Assembly: GCA_046351415.1 (NCBI GenBank)
Contig: JAXLYO010000003.1
Span: forward strand, 511,936 to 575,935
Length of the DNA: 64,000 bases
Direction of reading: 5' to 3'
From: JABFRG01 sp046351415
Lineage (GTDB): Bacteria > Myxococcota_A > Polyangia > Polyangiales > Polyangiaceae
Numbering within the stretch: the first letter of the stretch is position 1; each line of letters opens with the position of its first letter. The position numbers and the translations under genes are program-made. This document shows, one piece after another, positions 42,550 through 52,480 of the stretch. Below the pieces are notes generated by a model that was given only the letters and a program-made list of their open reading frames with translations, was not told where the DNA came from and ran no database searches.

Positions 42550-43713
42550 TCAGTGCGGGGGGCCACCGTCGGTCGCGGTTGCATTCGTGCTCGCGGTCGC
42601 GGTCGCACCGGGGGCTTTCGGAGCCGCTGTTTTGGCGGTGCCTTCGTGGACGACGCCCGTCGGAGCTTTGCCATGTTCGACGCTCGCGGTGGCGCTCGTG
42701 GCCACCACGCCTGCTCCGGCATCATCCACTTCCACCGACCGCACCTTGGACTTCCGGCCCATGAACAGCAGGACGACGAGAATGAGGAGCCCCACGGCGC
42801 CGAGAATCTTCTGCACACGTCGCGTGCTCCGCGCGTGCTCTTCCGCGGCATCGATTTCGGCGACGGGAGGGGGCGGGTTCGAGACGCTGGTCAGGGAAAT
42901 GCGCATCGAAGCGGGCGCGGAGTTTCGCTCGCCCCTTGGCGATAGAACTGCGTGTACCTTCTCTCCAAACTCGCGGCAGTTCGGAAATCGATCCTCGGCA
43001 CGTGGTGCTGCGCCCCGCGCGAGCAGTTTGGAAAGGACGTTACTCGCTCGCTCGTCCCCGTCGGGAAGCGTCACCGGGCCGATCTCGGGCCGGCCCGTGA
43101 GGAGCTCGTACAGCAGGATGGCCATCGCATATTGGTCGTTTCGTGCGGTGAAAACGCCTCGTGCCTCGACTTCGGGCGACAGGTAGGGCGACTTCGGTTC
43201 GACGACGCCGGTGGTTGCGGCGTCCGTGAGTCGCGATAGGCCGAAGTCGGTGACCATGATGCCGTGACGTGCGAGGAAGATGTTCTCCGGGCGTACGCTT
43301 CGGTGGAGCACGCCGGCCTCGTGCGCCGACGCGAGCAGGTCGCCGAGCGTGAGCGCAACCTCCGCAACCTGCTCCGTCGAGAGCGGTGCTTTGGCCATCG
43401 CACTTCGCAGCGTCGGGCCGTCGACGAAAGGGAAGACCAGGAAAAGGCCGAGCTCGGGGTCTTCCCCCATGTCGTGGAGTGGAACGGCTGCAGGATGAAC
43501 GAGCACCCCACTATTGCGCGCCTCGCGCTTCAGGCGTTCGGAGAGGCCCGCCATCGCCTCGGCACCGAGGTTCAGGTCCTGGCGCAGCGTCTTGATGGTG
43601 ACCTCGCGTGCGAGCATCGGGTCCCATGCGAGGAACACCTGTCCGAGCACACCCATACCGAGGGATTTGACGACTTCGTAGCGGTGGGCGATACGTTTTC
43701 CAGAAGCGCTCAT
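42550..43713 (-). CDS. Ser/Thr kinase-like protein, predicted pseudokinase
   Basis: A 387-aa protein from ATG 43713. The N-terminal protein-kinase domain has the glycine loop LGMGVLGQVFLAWD and the ATP-binding Lys in REVTIKTLR, and the DFG of VTDFGLSRL is intact. The catalytic HRD reads HRS (VLHRSVRPENIFL, Ser at about residue 139) and the following Lys is Arg, so phosphotransfer is doubtful. A transmembrane helix (ILGAVGLLILVVLLF) lies near residue 310, with an Ala/Thr tail outside. The start overlaps the ABC ATPase stop by 4 nt. Confidence 0.85.
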   Translation of the reverse strand: MSASGKRIAHRYEVVKSLGMGVLGQVFLAWDPMLAREVTIKTLRQDLNLGAEAMAGLSERLKREARNSGVLVHPAAVPLHDMGEDPELGLFLVFPFVDGPTLRSAMAKAPLSTEQVAEVALTLGDLLASAHEAGVLHRSVRPENIFLARHGIMVTDFGLSRLTDAATTGVVEPKSPYLSPEVEARGVFTARNDQYAMAILLYELLTGRPEIGPVTLPDGDERASNVLSKLLARGAAPRAEDRFPNCREFGEKVHAVLSPRGERNSAPASMRISLTSVSNPPPPVAEIDAAEEHARSTRRVQKILGAVGLLILVVLLFMGRKSKVRSVEVDDAGAGVVATSATASVEHGKAPTGVVHEGTAKTAAPKAPGATATASTNATATDGGPPH

Positions 43714-44767
43714 GACGTGTGCGGATTGAAACAGGCGACCTTGTGCCCGGTCCCAGGAGTGTGTTCGACGAGCTCCGGGTTCTCGACGTCGCACTTGCCA
43801 GGTACGATACGCGGACACCTTGGGTGGAAGCTACACCCTTTCGGCGGCGCGAGTGGAGAGGGGGCGTCGCCGTCGAGGACGAGGCGAAGGCGCTTCTTGC
43901 TCGGGTCTGGCACCGGCACGCTTCCGAGGAGCGCGCGGGTGTAAGGGTGAAGCGCCTGCGAGAGCGCTCCTTCGGGAACGAGCTCGACGACCTGCCCCAA
44001 ATACATGACCGCGATGCGATGGCTCACGTGCTCCACGACGCGCAAGTCGTGAGAGATGAAGAGATAGGCTACGCCCAGCTCTTGTTGGAGATCCATGAGC
44101 AGATTCAAGATCTGCGCCTGAATCGAGACGTCGAGCGCGCTGATGGGTTCGTCACAAACGATGAATTCGGGCTTCATCGAAAGTGCACGTGCGATGCCGA
44201 TGCGCTGCCGCTGGCCGCCGGAAAACTCGTGCGGATAGCGATTCATCATCTCTGGACGCATGCCTACTTTGCGGAGAAGGTCCGTTACGGCGCTTTCTTC
44301 TTCGTCGCGCGTCTTCACGAGATCGTGAATCCACAAAGGTTCACCGATGAGCTGCCGCACGGTCATACGTGGGTTCAGGCTCGAGTAAGGGTCCTGGAAG
44401 ATGAGCTGCATGTGCTTGCGAAGCGGCCGGAGCTCACTCTGCGACATGCGCGTGATGTCCTTGCCCTCGTAGATGACGCGGCCGAAGCTCGGTTCGACGA
44501 GGCGGAGGACGAGACGCCCCAGCGTGCTCTTGCCGCAGCCGCTCTCGCCGACGAGGCCGAGCGTTTCGCCCCGGCGGACCCTGAGCGATACGTTGTTCAC
44601 GGCGCGGAGCGGCTCCGTCGACCGCGAGAAGAAGCCCGTCTGGACGCGGAAGTACTTGGTGAGTCGGTCGGTCGCGACGAGCGTGCGCGGCCTCGCGCCC
44701 TTGCCGAGATCGGCTTCCGACGGCCGTTCCGGCGGAACTTCGGCGTTCTGCGTCGTTGCCTCGTCGC

Positions 44768-44771
<4 letters not shown>
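43710..44771 (-). CDS. Peptide/nickel-type ABC transporter ATPase (DppF/OppF-like)
   Basis: 353 aa from GTG 44771, preceded by GAAGGAG. The ABC domain has Walker A GESGCGKST, Q-loop IFQDPYSSLNP, the signature FSGGQRQRIGIARAL, Walker B FIVCDEPISALD and the H-loop. The C-terminal oligopeptide-ABC extension (PLAPPKGCSFHPRCPRIVPG) with Cys pairs marks it as a DppF/OppF type. The start overlaps the DppD-like stop (GTGA). No permease or binding-protein gene lies in the window. Confidence 0.92.
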
Positions 44772-45754
<983 letters not shown>

Positions 45755-45811
45755 GCAGAGCCAAACTAGCGCAACTTTGCCTCGATGTGACGGGCTGCAG
45801 GCGCGGCGCTT

Positions 45812-46801
45812 GTGCTTTTCGCCGCTCTGGCCGATGCTGCTTCCGTGACGCCTCGGGGTCGTTCGCTTGCGGTCGTGTTCTGTGGGCTCGCATTTGCTGG
45901 CCTCCTCGCGTCGTCCGCGCTCGGCATTTCTTGCAAGCCGCGGTATGCGCTCTGCGAGAGTTCGAGCGAGTGCAGCCCGAATGCATGCGTCGGCGGTCGC
46001 TGCGTTCCAGCGCCTCCGGTCGCGACGGGCACCGCTGCCAACCCGCTTGGCTTCGGCTTTCGCGGCCGCAATAGCGACGCAGGGCGGCTCGCGATCGAAA
46101 AGGCTGAGCGATTCGTTCTGAGGCCGGTCGAAGTCGCGTGGGTCGGTGCTGCGCCTGCGGAAACGGGGCGATTCGAGAGCGCTGGGTCACGTCTGCGCTT
46201 GCGCTTCGCACCTTGGGTCTACCCGCGGCTCGACGCAGGCAGTGCAGGCAGCGCAGGCAGCGCAGGGAGGGAGGGGGGCCGCGTGAAGCCTCCCGGGCCC
46301 CTTCGCATTCGCGTGGAGGAGGCTTACCTTCTCCTACATCGCGCGGACGGGACGACGGCCGATCGCGTGACGTTCACGCTCGCGAACGATGACGCAGCAG
46401 CGCGTGGGGCTACGGGGGATGATGTAGGTGACGTCGATCACCCGCGATCGATCCACCCTTTTGGCGCCGAAGTGCGGGTAGATGCCCTCTCTCCATCGTG
46501 GGTGCGCCTCGACGCGCTCGCGGTGCTTCGCGATAGTGCGCTCAAATCAGGCCTTTCGCTCGTGGTGTCGTCCTCCGATGTCGCCGGCCGAGGCGTGGCA
46601 TTCCACGTGCAAACGACGAACGGCGTGGGCGAAGACATGGGCATGGTAGGCGAGGACGAAGGGAAGACGATGGGCCCTTTGCTCGAGCTCTACCTCACCA
46701 CGGAATCACTCACGGACGCAGGCGCCCCGGACGCGGCGACCGACGGCGGTAGCATTCGCGACGCCGCGGCGTCGGATGCGAGGGGGCGAAAAGAACGCTG
46801 A
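45812..46801 (+). CDS. Hypothetical secreted/membrane-anchored protein
   Basis: A 329-aa protein from GTG 45812; GTG 45845 is an alternative. The N-terminal hydrophobic segment is LAVVFCGLAFAGLLASSALG. Six Cys follow in a short EGF-like or Dickkopf-like patch (CKPRYALCESSSECSPNACV). The body is a beta domain of unknown type (VRVDALSPSWVRLDALAVLR). A small Ser/Ala/Gly repeat is at 46240-46270. The function is unknown. Confidence 0.6.
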   Translation: MLFAALADAASVTPRGRSLAVVFCGLAFAGLLASSALGISCKPRYALCESSSECSPNACVGGRCVPAPPVATGTAANPLGFGFRGRNSDAGRLAIEKAERFVLRPVEVAWVGAAPAETGRFESAGSRLRLRFAPWVYPRLDAGSAGSAGSAGREGGRVKPPGPLRIRVEEAYLLLHRADGTTADRVTFTLANDDAAARGATGDDVGDVDHPRSIHPFGAEVRVDALSPSWVRLDALAVLRDSALKSGLSLVVSSSDVAGRGVAFHVQTTNGVGEDMGMVGEDEGKTMGPLLELYLTTESLTDAGAPDAATDGGSIRDAAASDARGRKER

Positions 46802-46877
46802 ATATTCGGCGAAAGAATCCGTCGAACGTTCGAGGGCCGAGGCTCTACAATCGGGACAGCAGAAAGGTAGATCGAGG

Positions 46878-47357
46878 ATGAAGAAGTGGCAGAACTGGAG
46901 TGCGGCGTTGTTGTTTTCGGGGGCATCCGTCCTTACGGCTACCGCATCGGGAGCGACCGCCCCTCGCAGCGGAGAGACCAGCGTGCAAGGCTCGCAGGAA
47001 CTCAAGGCTGCAAACTACACGATTAACGTGAACCAGGCGGGTTGCAAGGCAGGCGCAGAGTGCACGGCCACGGTGAAGCTCGAGGCCAAGGGCGCCTTCC
47101 ACCTCAACAAGGAGTATCCGCACAAGGTTACGCCCAACGCTGCCCCGGGCATCGTGTGGACCAAGGAAGCGTTCGGTCGTCCGAGCGGCGACTTCGCCGA
47201 ATCGAACGAGAAGACGGGCACGATCACCCTCAAGTTCAAGGCCGAGAAGGCCGGGAAGATCGACGTGACAGCGACCTTCAAGTTCGCCGTGTGTTCCGAT
47301 GCCACCTGCAATCCGAGCAAGGAAGACCTGAAGTTCGCCATCGACGTCACCAAGTAA
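46878..47357 (+). CDS. Secreted DsbD N-terminal-like domain protein
   Basis: A 159-aa protein from ATG 46878. The signal is MKKWQNWSAALLFSGASVLT with cleavage near TASGA. The mature beta-sandwich resembles the DsbD N-terminal/thiol-disulfide domain (VWTKEAFGRPSGDFAESNEK; FAVCSDATCNPSKEDLKFAI). The two Cys of VCSDATC sit where such domains hold their redox pair. It could be a partner of redox lipoproteins such as the one at 41921. A terminator follows. Confidence 0.7.
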   Translation: MKKWQNWSAALLFSGASVLTATASGATAPRSGETSVQGSQELKAANYTINVNQAGCKAGAECTATVKLEAKGAFHLNKEYPHKVTPNAAPGIVWTKEAFGRPSGDFAESNEKTGTITLKFKAEKAGKIDVTATFKFAVCSDATCNPSKEDLKFAIDVTK

Positions 47358-47384
47358 CGTCGAATTCGGCGCCACAGCTGCACG

Positions 47385-47424
47385 AACGGACGCTCCAGCG
47401 GGTGCTGGCGCGTCCGTTTTCTTT
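47385..47424 (+). terminator. Intrinsic terminator upstream of prkA
   Basis: ACGGACGC (47386-47393) pairs with GCGTCCGT (47410-47417) around an inner CCAGC/GCTGG stem (47395-47399, 47404-47408), followed by a T-rich TTTTCTTTT. It lies 28 nt past the preceding stop and 20 nt before the prkA ATG. Confidence 0.8.
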
Positions 47425-47444
47425 TCTGATAGGCTCGAAAAAGC

Positions 47445-49736
47445 ATGAAATCGGATAGGCCGCCCCGGGATTCGAAAGGAAAGCTCGCGCCGGAGGTGGA
47501 GCGGATCGCCAAGGGGGTCGAACAACGCTTCCGCGAGGGGCGTCGCGTCCTCTCCTTCGCCGAGTACTTGGCGCTGTTCGAAGCCGATCCGTCACGCAAG
47601 TCTCGCGATGCGAGCCGCTACGTGCGAGACGCGTTCGACTACTACGGCACGCGCGAAGTGAGCTACCCGTGGGGCAAGGCGAAACGCTACAAGCTGTTCG
47701 ACCTTCCGTGGGAAGAGCAGCATCCCGAGGGTATGGGAGCGCCGCTCCGTCGCGGTGCTCCGCGTGGAACGGTCATCGGCCAGGAGCACGTCCAGGAAGA
47801 GATTTACCGCGCACTCGCCAACTTCGGACGCGAGGGGCGCCCCAATCGTCTCGTGCTTCTCCACGGGCCAAATGGCTCCGCGAAGTCGACCATCGTCGGC
47901 TCCATCATGCGCGCACTCGAAGACTACTCGCAGCGTGACGATGGCGCCCTCTACTGCTTCAACTGGGTTTTTCCCTCGAATGCTACCGTCCGCGGCACGC
48001 TCGGGTTTTCCGGAAAAGGCGCGCACGACGTCGGCGAATCGTTCGCGCACCTCTCCGACGACCGTATCGACGCAAAGCTGCTCGTCGAAGTGCGCGACCA
48101 CCCACTCTTCTTGATTCCCGTGCGCGAGCGCTACGAGCTCCTCGCGCGCATGAACCTACCCGAGCCGCCGAACGACTGGATCCTTCGAGGCGAACTCTCG
48201 CTGAAGAGCCAGCAGATATTCGAAGCGCTCCTTTCCAGCTACAACGGTTCCTACGCGGACGTGCTTCGCCACGTACAAGTGGTGCGCTACTTCATCTCGC
48301 AGCGCTATCGCCGGGGCGCCGTGACCATCGGGCCACAGATGTCCGTCGACGCTGGCGAACGCCAAGTCACCGCCGACCGCTCGCTGACGGCTCTCCCAGC
48401 ATCACTCCAAGCGCTGTCGCTCTACGAAGTGAAGGGCGAGCTCGTCGACGCCGCGGGGGGCGTGCTCGAATTCTCTGACCTCTTGAAACGCCCTCTCGAT
48501 GCGTTCAAGTATTTGCAGCTCTCGATCGAGACGGGCGAAGCGCAACTCACGGCGCAAAACGTCCAGCTCAATTGCGTGATGATGGGCAGCGCCAACGAGC
48601 TCCACTTCGACGCCTTCCGCGAGCACCCGGAGTTCGCGAGTTTTCGCGGTCGTCTCGAACCCATCCGCACGCCATACCTGCGAAGCTACGTGCTCGAACA
48701 GGAGATCTACGACGCGCTCGTGGTGCCTCAAGTGCAAAGACACGTCGCTCCGCACGCGACGCGCATCGCCGCGATGTTCGCCATCTTGACGCGCATGAAA
48801 CGCCCCGACCCGGAGAAATTCTCGCAGGCCCTCGGCAAGATCGCCGGCGAGCTCTCCGCCGTCGAGAAAATGTTGCTCTACGGAAACGCGACTATTCCGG
48901 AACGCCTCGAGTCGGACGCGCAAAAGACGCTGCGCAACGGAATCAAAGAGCTCTACGAAGAGAGCGACTCTTATCCCCTCTACGAAGGACGGGTCGGTGC
49001 AAGCCCGCGCGAGATGCGCGTTCTGTTGCTCGACGCCGCCCAGTCGACCGACTACGCGTGCCTCAGTCCGATCGCTGTCATTGACGAGATCGAGGCGCTT
49101 TGCAAACGTACCTCGGAGTTCGAGTGGCTCCAGCAAGAGAAGCTGCCCCAGGGGTATCACGACGTCGATCACTTCTTGAAGGAGCTGCGAACGATGCTCC
49201 TCGAGCTATGGCAGACGGAGATGTTCACGGTGAGCGGGCTCGTCGACGAGGCGCAGTACGGCGACCTGTTCGAGCGCTACGTCCAGCACGTGAGCGTGTG
49301 GGTGAAGAAGGAGCGCATCCTCAATCGCCTGACGGGTGACTACGAAGAACCGGACGAGAAGCTCATGCAGGAAGTCGAGACGCTCCTCGACGTTCGCAGC
49401 GATCGTGAAGAGTCCCGCAAGCAGATGATCAGCAACATTGCTGCCTATGCGATCGAACATCCCGGCACGAAGGTGACGCCTTCGCTCGTGTTTCCACAAG
49501 CGAGCGCTCGCATTCGTGCAGCCATCTTCAAGACGCGCCTCCCGGCGGTCGGTGCGATCGCGAAAGACATCATCATTCTCGTGCGCGAGGAAGGAAAGGG
49601 GCTCGATCGTGCGCGAGAGAAGGCGGCGCAAGGGGCCCTCGACCGTCTCGTCTCGAATCACGGCTACTGCAAGCATTGCGCGGCCGACATGGCGAGCATG
49701 CTGCTGACGACCCGTTTCGCAGACGTCGTCAGCTAG
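47445..49736 (+). CDS. prkA: PrkA family serine protein kinase
   Basis: A 763-aa YeaG/PrkA family protein. The N-terminal AAA+ PrkA domain has Walker A in HGPNGSAKSTIVGSI at about residue 140 and the downstream DVGESFAHLSDDRI, with the C-terminal PrkA kinase-like domain from about residue 450. It phosphorylates targets in sporulation or stationary phase. Its known partners YeaH/YhbH and YcgB/SpoVR are at 28.5-31.2 kb, so the usual cluster is split. It is longer than E. coli YeaG (about 644 aa) because of inserts and a longer N-terminus. Confidence 0.94.
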   Translation: MKSDRPPRDSKGKLAPEVERIAKGVEQRFREGRRVLSFAEYLALFEADPSRKSRDASRYVRDAFDYYGTREVSYPWGKAKRYKLFDLPWEEQHPEGMGAPLRRGAPRGTVIGQEHVQEEIYRALANFGREGRPNRLVLLHGPNGSAKSTIVGSIMRALEDYSQRDDGALYCFNWVFPSNATVRGTLGFSGKGAHDVGESFAHLSDDRIDAKLLVEVRDHPLFLIPVRERYELLARMNLPEPPNDWILRGELSLKSQQIFEALLSSYNGSYADVLRHVQVVRYFISQRYRRGAVTIGPQMSVDAGERQVTADRSLTALPASLQALSLYEVKGELVDAAGGVLEFSDLLKRPLDAFKYLQLSIETGEAQLTAQNVQLNCVMMGSANELHFDAFREHPEFASFRGRLEPIRTPYLRSYVLEQEIYDALVVPQVQRHVAPHATRIAAMFAILTRMKRPDPEKFSQALGKIAGELSAVEKMLLYGNATIPERLESDAQKTLRNGIKELYEESDSYPLYEGRVGASPREMRVLLLDAAQSTDYACLSPIAVIDEIEALCKRTSEFEWLQQEKLPQGYHDVDHFLKELRTMLLELWQTEMFTVSGLVDEAQYGDLFERYVQHVSVWVKKERILNRLTGDYEEPDEKLMQEVETLLDVRSDREESRKQMISNIAAYAIEHPGTKVTPSLVFPQASARIRAAIFKTRLPAVGAIAKDIIILVREEGKGLDRAREKAAQGALDRLVSNHGYCKHCAADMASMLLTTRFADVVS

Positions 49737-49741
49737 GCGGA

Positions 49742-50293
49742 CTAGCGATAGGCGCTTCCGTGCATGGCATCGAGCCTTTCGCGGGCGGTCCGCACGCCGA
49801 AGATGGTGTCGTGCGTCGGCGGAACGATGGGGCCGAGGCAGATGCTCGCCGCAAGGGCGGCCAGGGTGAGGGCTGCGCGATCAGAAGGCCCTTCCGTCTC
49901 CACGAGGCACACCGACGGGCATCGTGCGGCGAGTTCGCTCATGCCCTGGGATCCCTTCTCGGACTCGATGCGCTCGGCGAGCGCAAGGTCCTCGGTTTGG
50001 CGCGGACGCAAGAGGATGCAGCGCTTCGCGAGGGGCGCATTCGGAAGCTCGACGAGTAGCAGGAAGGCGTCCTCTTCCCGGAGCAGCCCTTGCGAGGCAC
50101 GCGCCTTCGGCAGAGCGAGGCCGACGCGCGTTTGGAAAAACCGTGTGGCTTGGGCTTGCCATCGGCCGACGTCGAGGACGATGCCTTCCTGTGAGAACAC
50201 GAGATAGGCGTTTTCGCGGCTGAAGGGCACCTCGGCACGAGGACGTAAGTACCCCTCGTCGTCGAGGAAGGCTCGGGCTTGCTCTTCTTCCAC
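49742..50293 (-). CDS. Hypothetical protein
   Basis: A 183-aa protein from GTG 50293, divergent from tatD with 21 bp between the starts. It has mixed alpha/beta content (ENAYLVFSQEGIVLDVGRWQ; ALPKARASQGLLREEDAFLL; LTLAALAASICLGPIVPPTH) and two Cys. There is no signal or known motif. A longer open frame upstream overlaps tatD and is not supported. Confidence 0.55.
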   Translation of the reverse strand: MEEEQARAFLDDEGYLRPRAEVPFSRENAYLVFSQEGIVLDVGRWQAQATRFFQTRVGLALPKARASQGLLREEDAFLLLVELPNAPLAKRCILLRPRQTEDLALAERIESEKGSQGMSELAARCPSVCLVETEGPSDRAALTLAALAASICLGPIVPPTHDTIFGVRTARERLDAMHGSAYR

Positions 50294-50314
50294 CTTCGCG
50301 CCATCTTTGCACGG

Positions 50315-51106
50315 GTGAGCAAGCTCGTCGACACCCACTGCCACCTCGATGCAGAGTACTTCCCCGAAGGCCCCCACGCAGTGATCGAGCGCGCTCGAGC
50401 GGTCGGCGTGCATGGATTCATGGTCATCGGCGTCGGAAGCGATACGAAAGCCGCCGAAGGAGCCGTCGCGGTCGCGCGAGAGTTCCCGGGCCTCGTGTAC
50501 GCGAGCGTTGGTTGCCATCCGCACGATGCAAAAACCTATGCGTCGCAATCGTCGGCGCTGCTGGAGCTTGCTGGCGCGAAGGAAGTCGTAGCCATCGGTG
50601 AAGCAGGGCTCGACTACCACTACGATTCCTCGCCTCGACCCGTCCAGCGAGAGGTCTTCGCGGCACACATCGCGCTGGCGCGTCAGCTCCGGAAGCCGCT
50701 CGTCGTCCACACGCGGGAAGCGGCGGCGGACACTCTCGAGATCATGCGGTCGGAGAATGCCGCGGAAATTGGTGGTATCATACATTGTTTTAGCGAAGAC
50801 GTGGCTTTTGCCAAGGCGGCCCTCGACCTGGGCTTCGACCTCTCTTTTTCTGGCATCGTCACGTTCAAGAACGCCGTCTCGATCCAAGAAGCGGCCGTGT
50901 TTGCTCCGGCGGATCGCATTCTCGTCGAAACCGACAGCCCCTATCTTGCTCCGGTCCCGAAGCGTGGCAAGCCTTGTGAGCCGGCGTATGTGTCCTACAC
51001 GGCACGACGTGTGGCTGAACTCCGTGGAAGCTCGTTCGAAGAATTGGCACGTCAAACGACGGAGAATGCGGAGCGCCGCCTTGGCGTTCGGTTCGAGGCG
51101 GCTTAA
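50315..51106 (+). CDS. tatD: TatD family metal-dependent hydrolase/DNase
   Basis: 263 aa from GTG 50315. Metal-binding motifs are VDTHCHLDAEYF, VAIGEAGLDYHYD, VVHTREAAADT, IIHCFSED and VETDSPYLAPVPKRGK. TatD proteins are 3'-5' DNases of the amidohydrolase fold. The TatD/YcfH/MttC-like length is normal. The frame is open upstream to TTG 50279, but GTG 50315 gives the usual start at VSKLVDTHCH. Confidence 0.93.
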   Translation: MSKLVDTHCHLDAEYFPEGPHAVIERARAVGVHGFMVIGVGSDTKAAEGAVAVAREFPGLVYASVGCHPHDAKTYASQSSALLELAGAKEVVAIGEAGLDYHYDSSPRPVQREVFAAHIALARQLRKPLVVHTREAAADTLEIMRSENAAEIGGIIHCFSEDVAFAKAALDLGFDLSFSGIVTFKNAVSIQEAAVFAPADRILVETDSPYLAPVPKRGKPCEPAYVSYTARRVAELRGSSFEELARQTTENAERRLGVRFEAA

Positions 51107-51115
51107 CCTGAAAGG

Positions 51116-52480
51116 GTGAGCATTCGTTCGGCGCCGCCCATGAGCGGAGACCTCGGGACCCGCTCTGCGCGCTCTGCGCAAAGTGAGGGGCCCGTTCGTT
51201 CGACCTTGCCGCGGTCGCTCGCGTTTCGTGGCTGGTCGGTGCTGCTCTCGGTCACGTTTCATGCCTCGCTCGTTTTCGGTGTTGCTTACGTCGCCCTGCA
51301 CGGGTTCGGGCGTTCGACCAAACAGGAGGCGATCGTTACTGCACGCGGACCCGACGAACTCGAGCTACCGGTCGTGTTCGAAGGCACCGACCCTATGCCC
51401 ACGCCCGTCCCGACGGGAGTCGTCGTTCCACCGCTTGCGGGAGCGGCTGCGGCCGCGCGAATCGACAACGATGCACTCGGCAAGAGCGGAACCCCGAGCC
51501 ACGATCCTGCCGTCAATCTCGCGCCGCGGGCAGAGCCGTGGACGTTCGTACCCGATCCGCTGAGCGATCTGCGCCGAGAGCAGGACCAACATGTGCGGTC
51601 TGCACCCGATCGCGCGGCCTTCGAAGACCGCCGCTCAGCGCGCGAACCGATGGACCTCACGTTCGTCGCGACAGGCGCAGGCGCAGATCGCGCTCGGCGC
51701 GTGCAGGGAAGTGCTGCTTCACAGGGCGCCAAAGGGAGCTCTGTGGCTTCGCGCATGGGCGGTGCGCTCGGCCAAGACATCGAGCCTGACATCGGCGAGG
51801 GAGGCAAGGAAGGAAGCTCGCAGCTTGGTTCCCCGCATCCTTCACCGGGGCACGGCACTCCGAACGGAGCTCCTGGCGCACGCGAGCACGACGAAGCCGC
51901 TTCGATGAAGGCGCGGCCATCGGTTCCCGAGTCTCCTCCGTCCATTCCTGCGAATACGAAAGGGCTCGTGCGTGACAACGTCGATAGCGATCAAGCCGTG
52001 GCGAGCGCGCTAAGGTCCATCGTTCGCGCGAGCACTGCGGGGGGCACAGACGGAACTGGCTCGGGTGGTAGCGGTGCGCCCGGCGAGGCGGGGTTTGGGG
52101 GCGCGCGGGGCGAGGGAAGCCATGCGCGCGTCTCGGGGGCCGGGAGTGCCGATTGGTTCGATCTCGATTCTCGCGACCCGTCGCTCTTGCCCTACTTCCG
52201 TACGTTGCACGCGCGTATCGACCCGCTCACGCAGAACGCCTTTCCTCGTGCTGCCATCGTCGAATTGAAGCAGGGCTACGTCATCCTCGAAATCATCGTC
52301 CACCGCGATGGGACGGCTCGGGTGAGTTGGCCTCCGTGGCGACCGAGCGGCATTCCCGAGTACGACGCGAACTGCGCGGAAGCCGTGCGTCGCGCGCAAC
52401 CCTTTCCGCCGCCGCCCGCGAACCTGGGGCACGGCGACCTGCGTATCCGGGCGACCTTCCGCGCGAACCGTCAGTGGTAG
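51116..52480 (+). CDS. TonB family energy-transducer-like protein
   Basis: A 454-aa protein from GTG 51116. One N-terminal transmembrane helix (LLSVTFHASLVFGVAYVAL) lies near residue 45. A long Gly/Ser/Pro linker follows, and then a TonB C-terminal-like domain (VELKQGYVILEIIVHRDGTA; DLRIRATFRANRQW). It probably spans the periplasm and couples proton-motive force to an outer-membrane or surface partner, with ExbB/ExbD encoded elsewhere. It is 9 bp after tatD. Confidence 0.8.
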   Translation: MSIRSAPPMSGDLGTRSARSAQSEGPVRSTLPRSLAFRGWSVLLSVTFHASLVFGVAYVALHGFGRSTKQEAIVTARGPDELELPVVFEGTDPMPTPVPTGVVVPPLAGAAAAARIDNDALGKSGTPSHDPAVNLAPRAEPWTFVPDPLSDLRREQDQHVRSAPDRAAFEDRRSAREPMDLTFVATGAGADRARRVQGSAASQGAKGSSVASRMGGALGQDIEPDIGEGGKEGSSQLGSPHPSPGHGTPNGAPGAREHDEAASMKARPSVPESPPSIPANTKGLVRDNVDSDQAVASALRSIVRASTAGGTDGTGSGGSGAPGEAGFGGARGEGSHARVSGAGSADWFDLDSRDPSLLPYFRTLHARIDPLTQNAFPRAAIVELKQGYVILEIIVHRDGTARVSWPPWRPSGIPEYDANCAEAVRRAQPFPPPPANLGHGDLRIRATFRANRQW

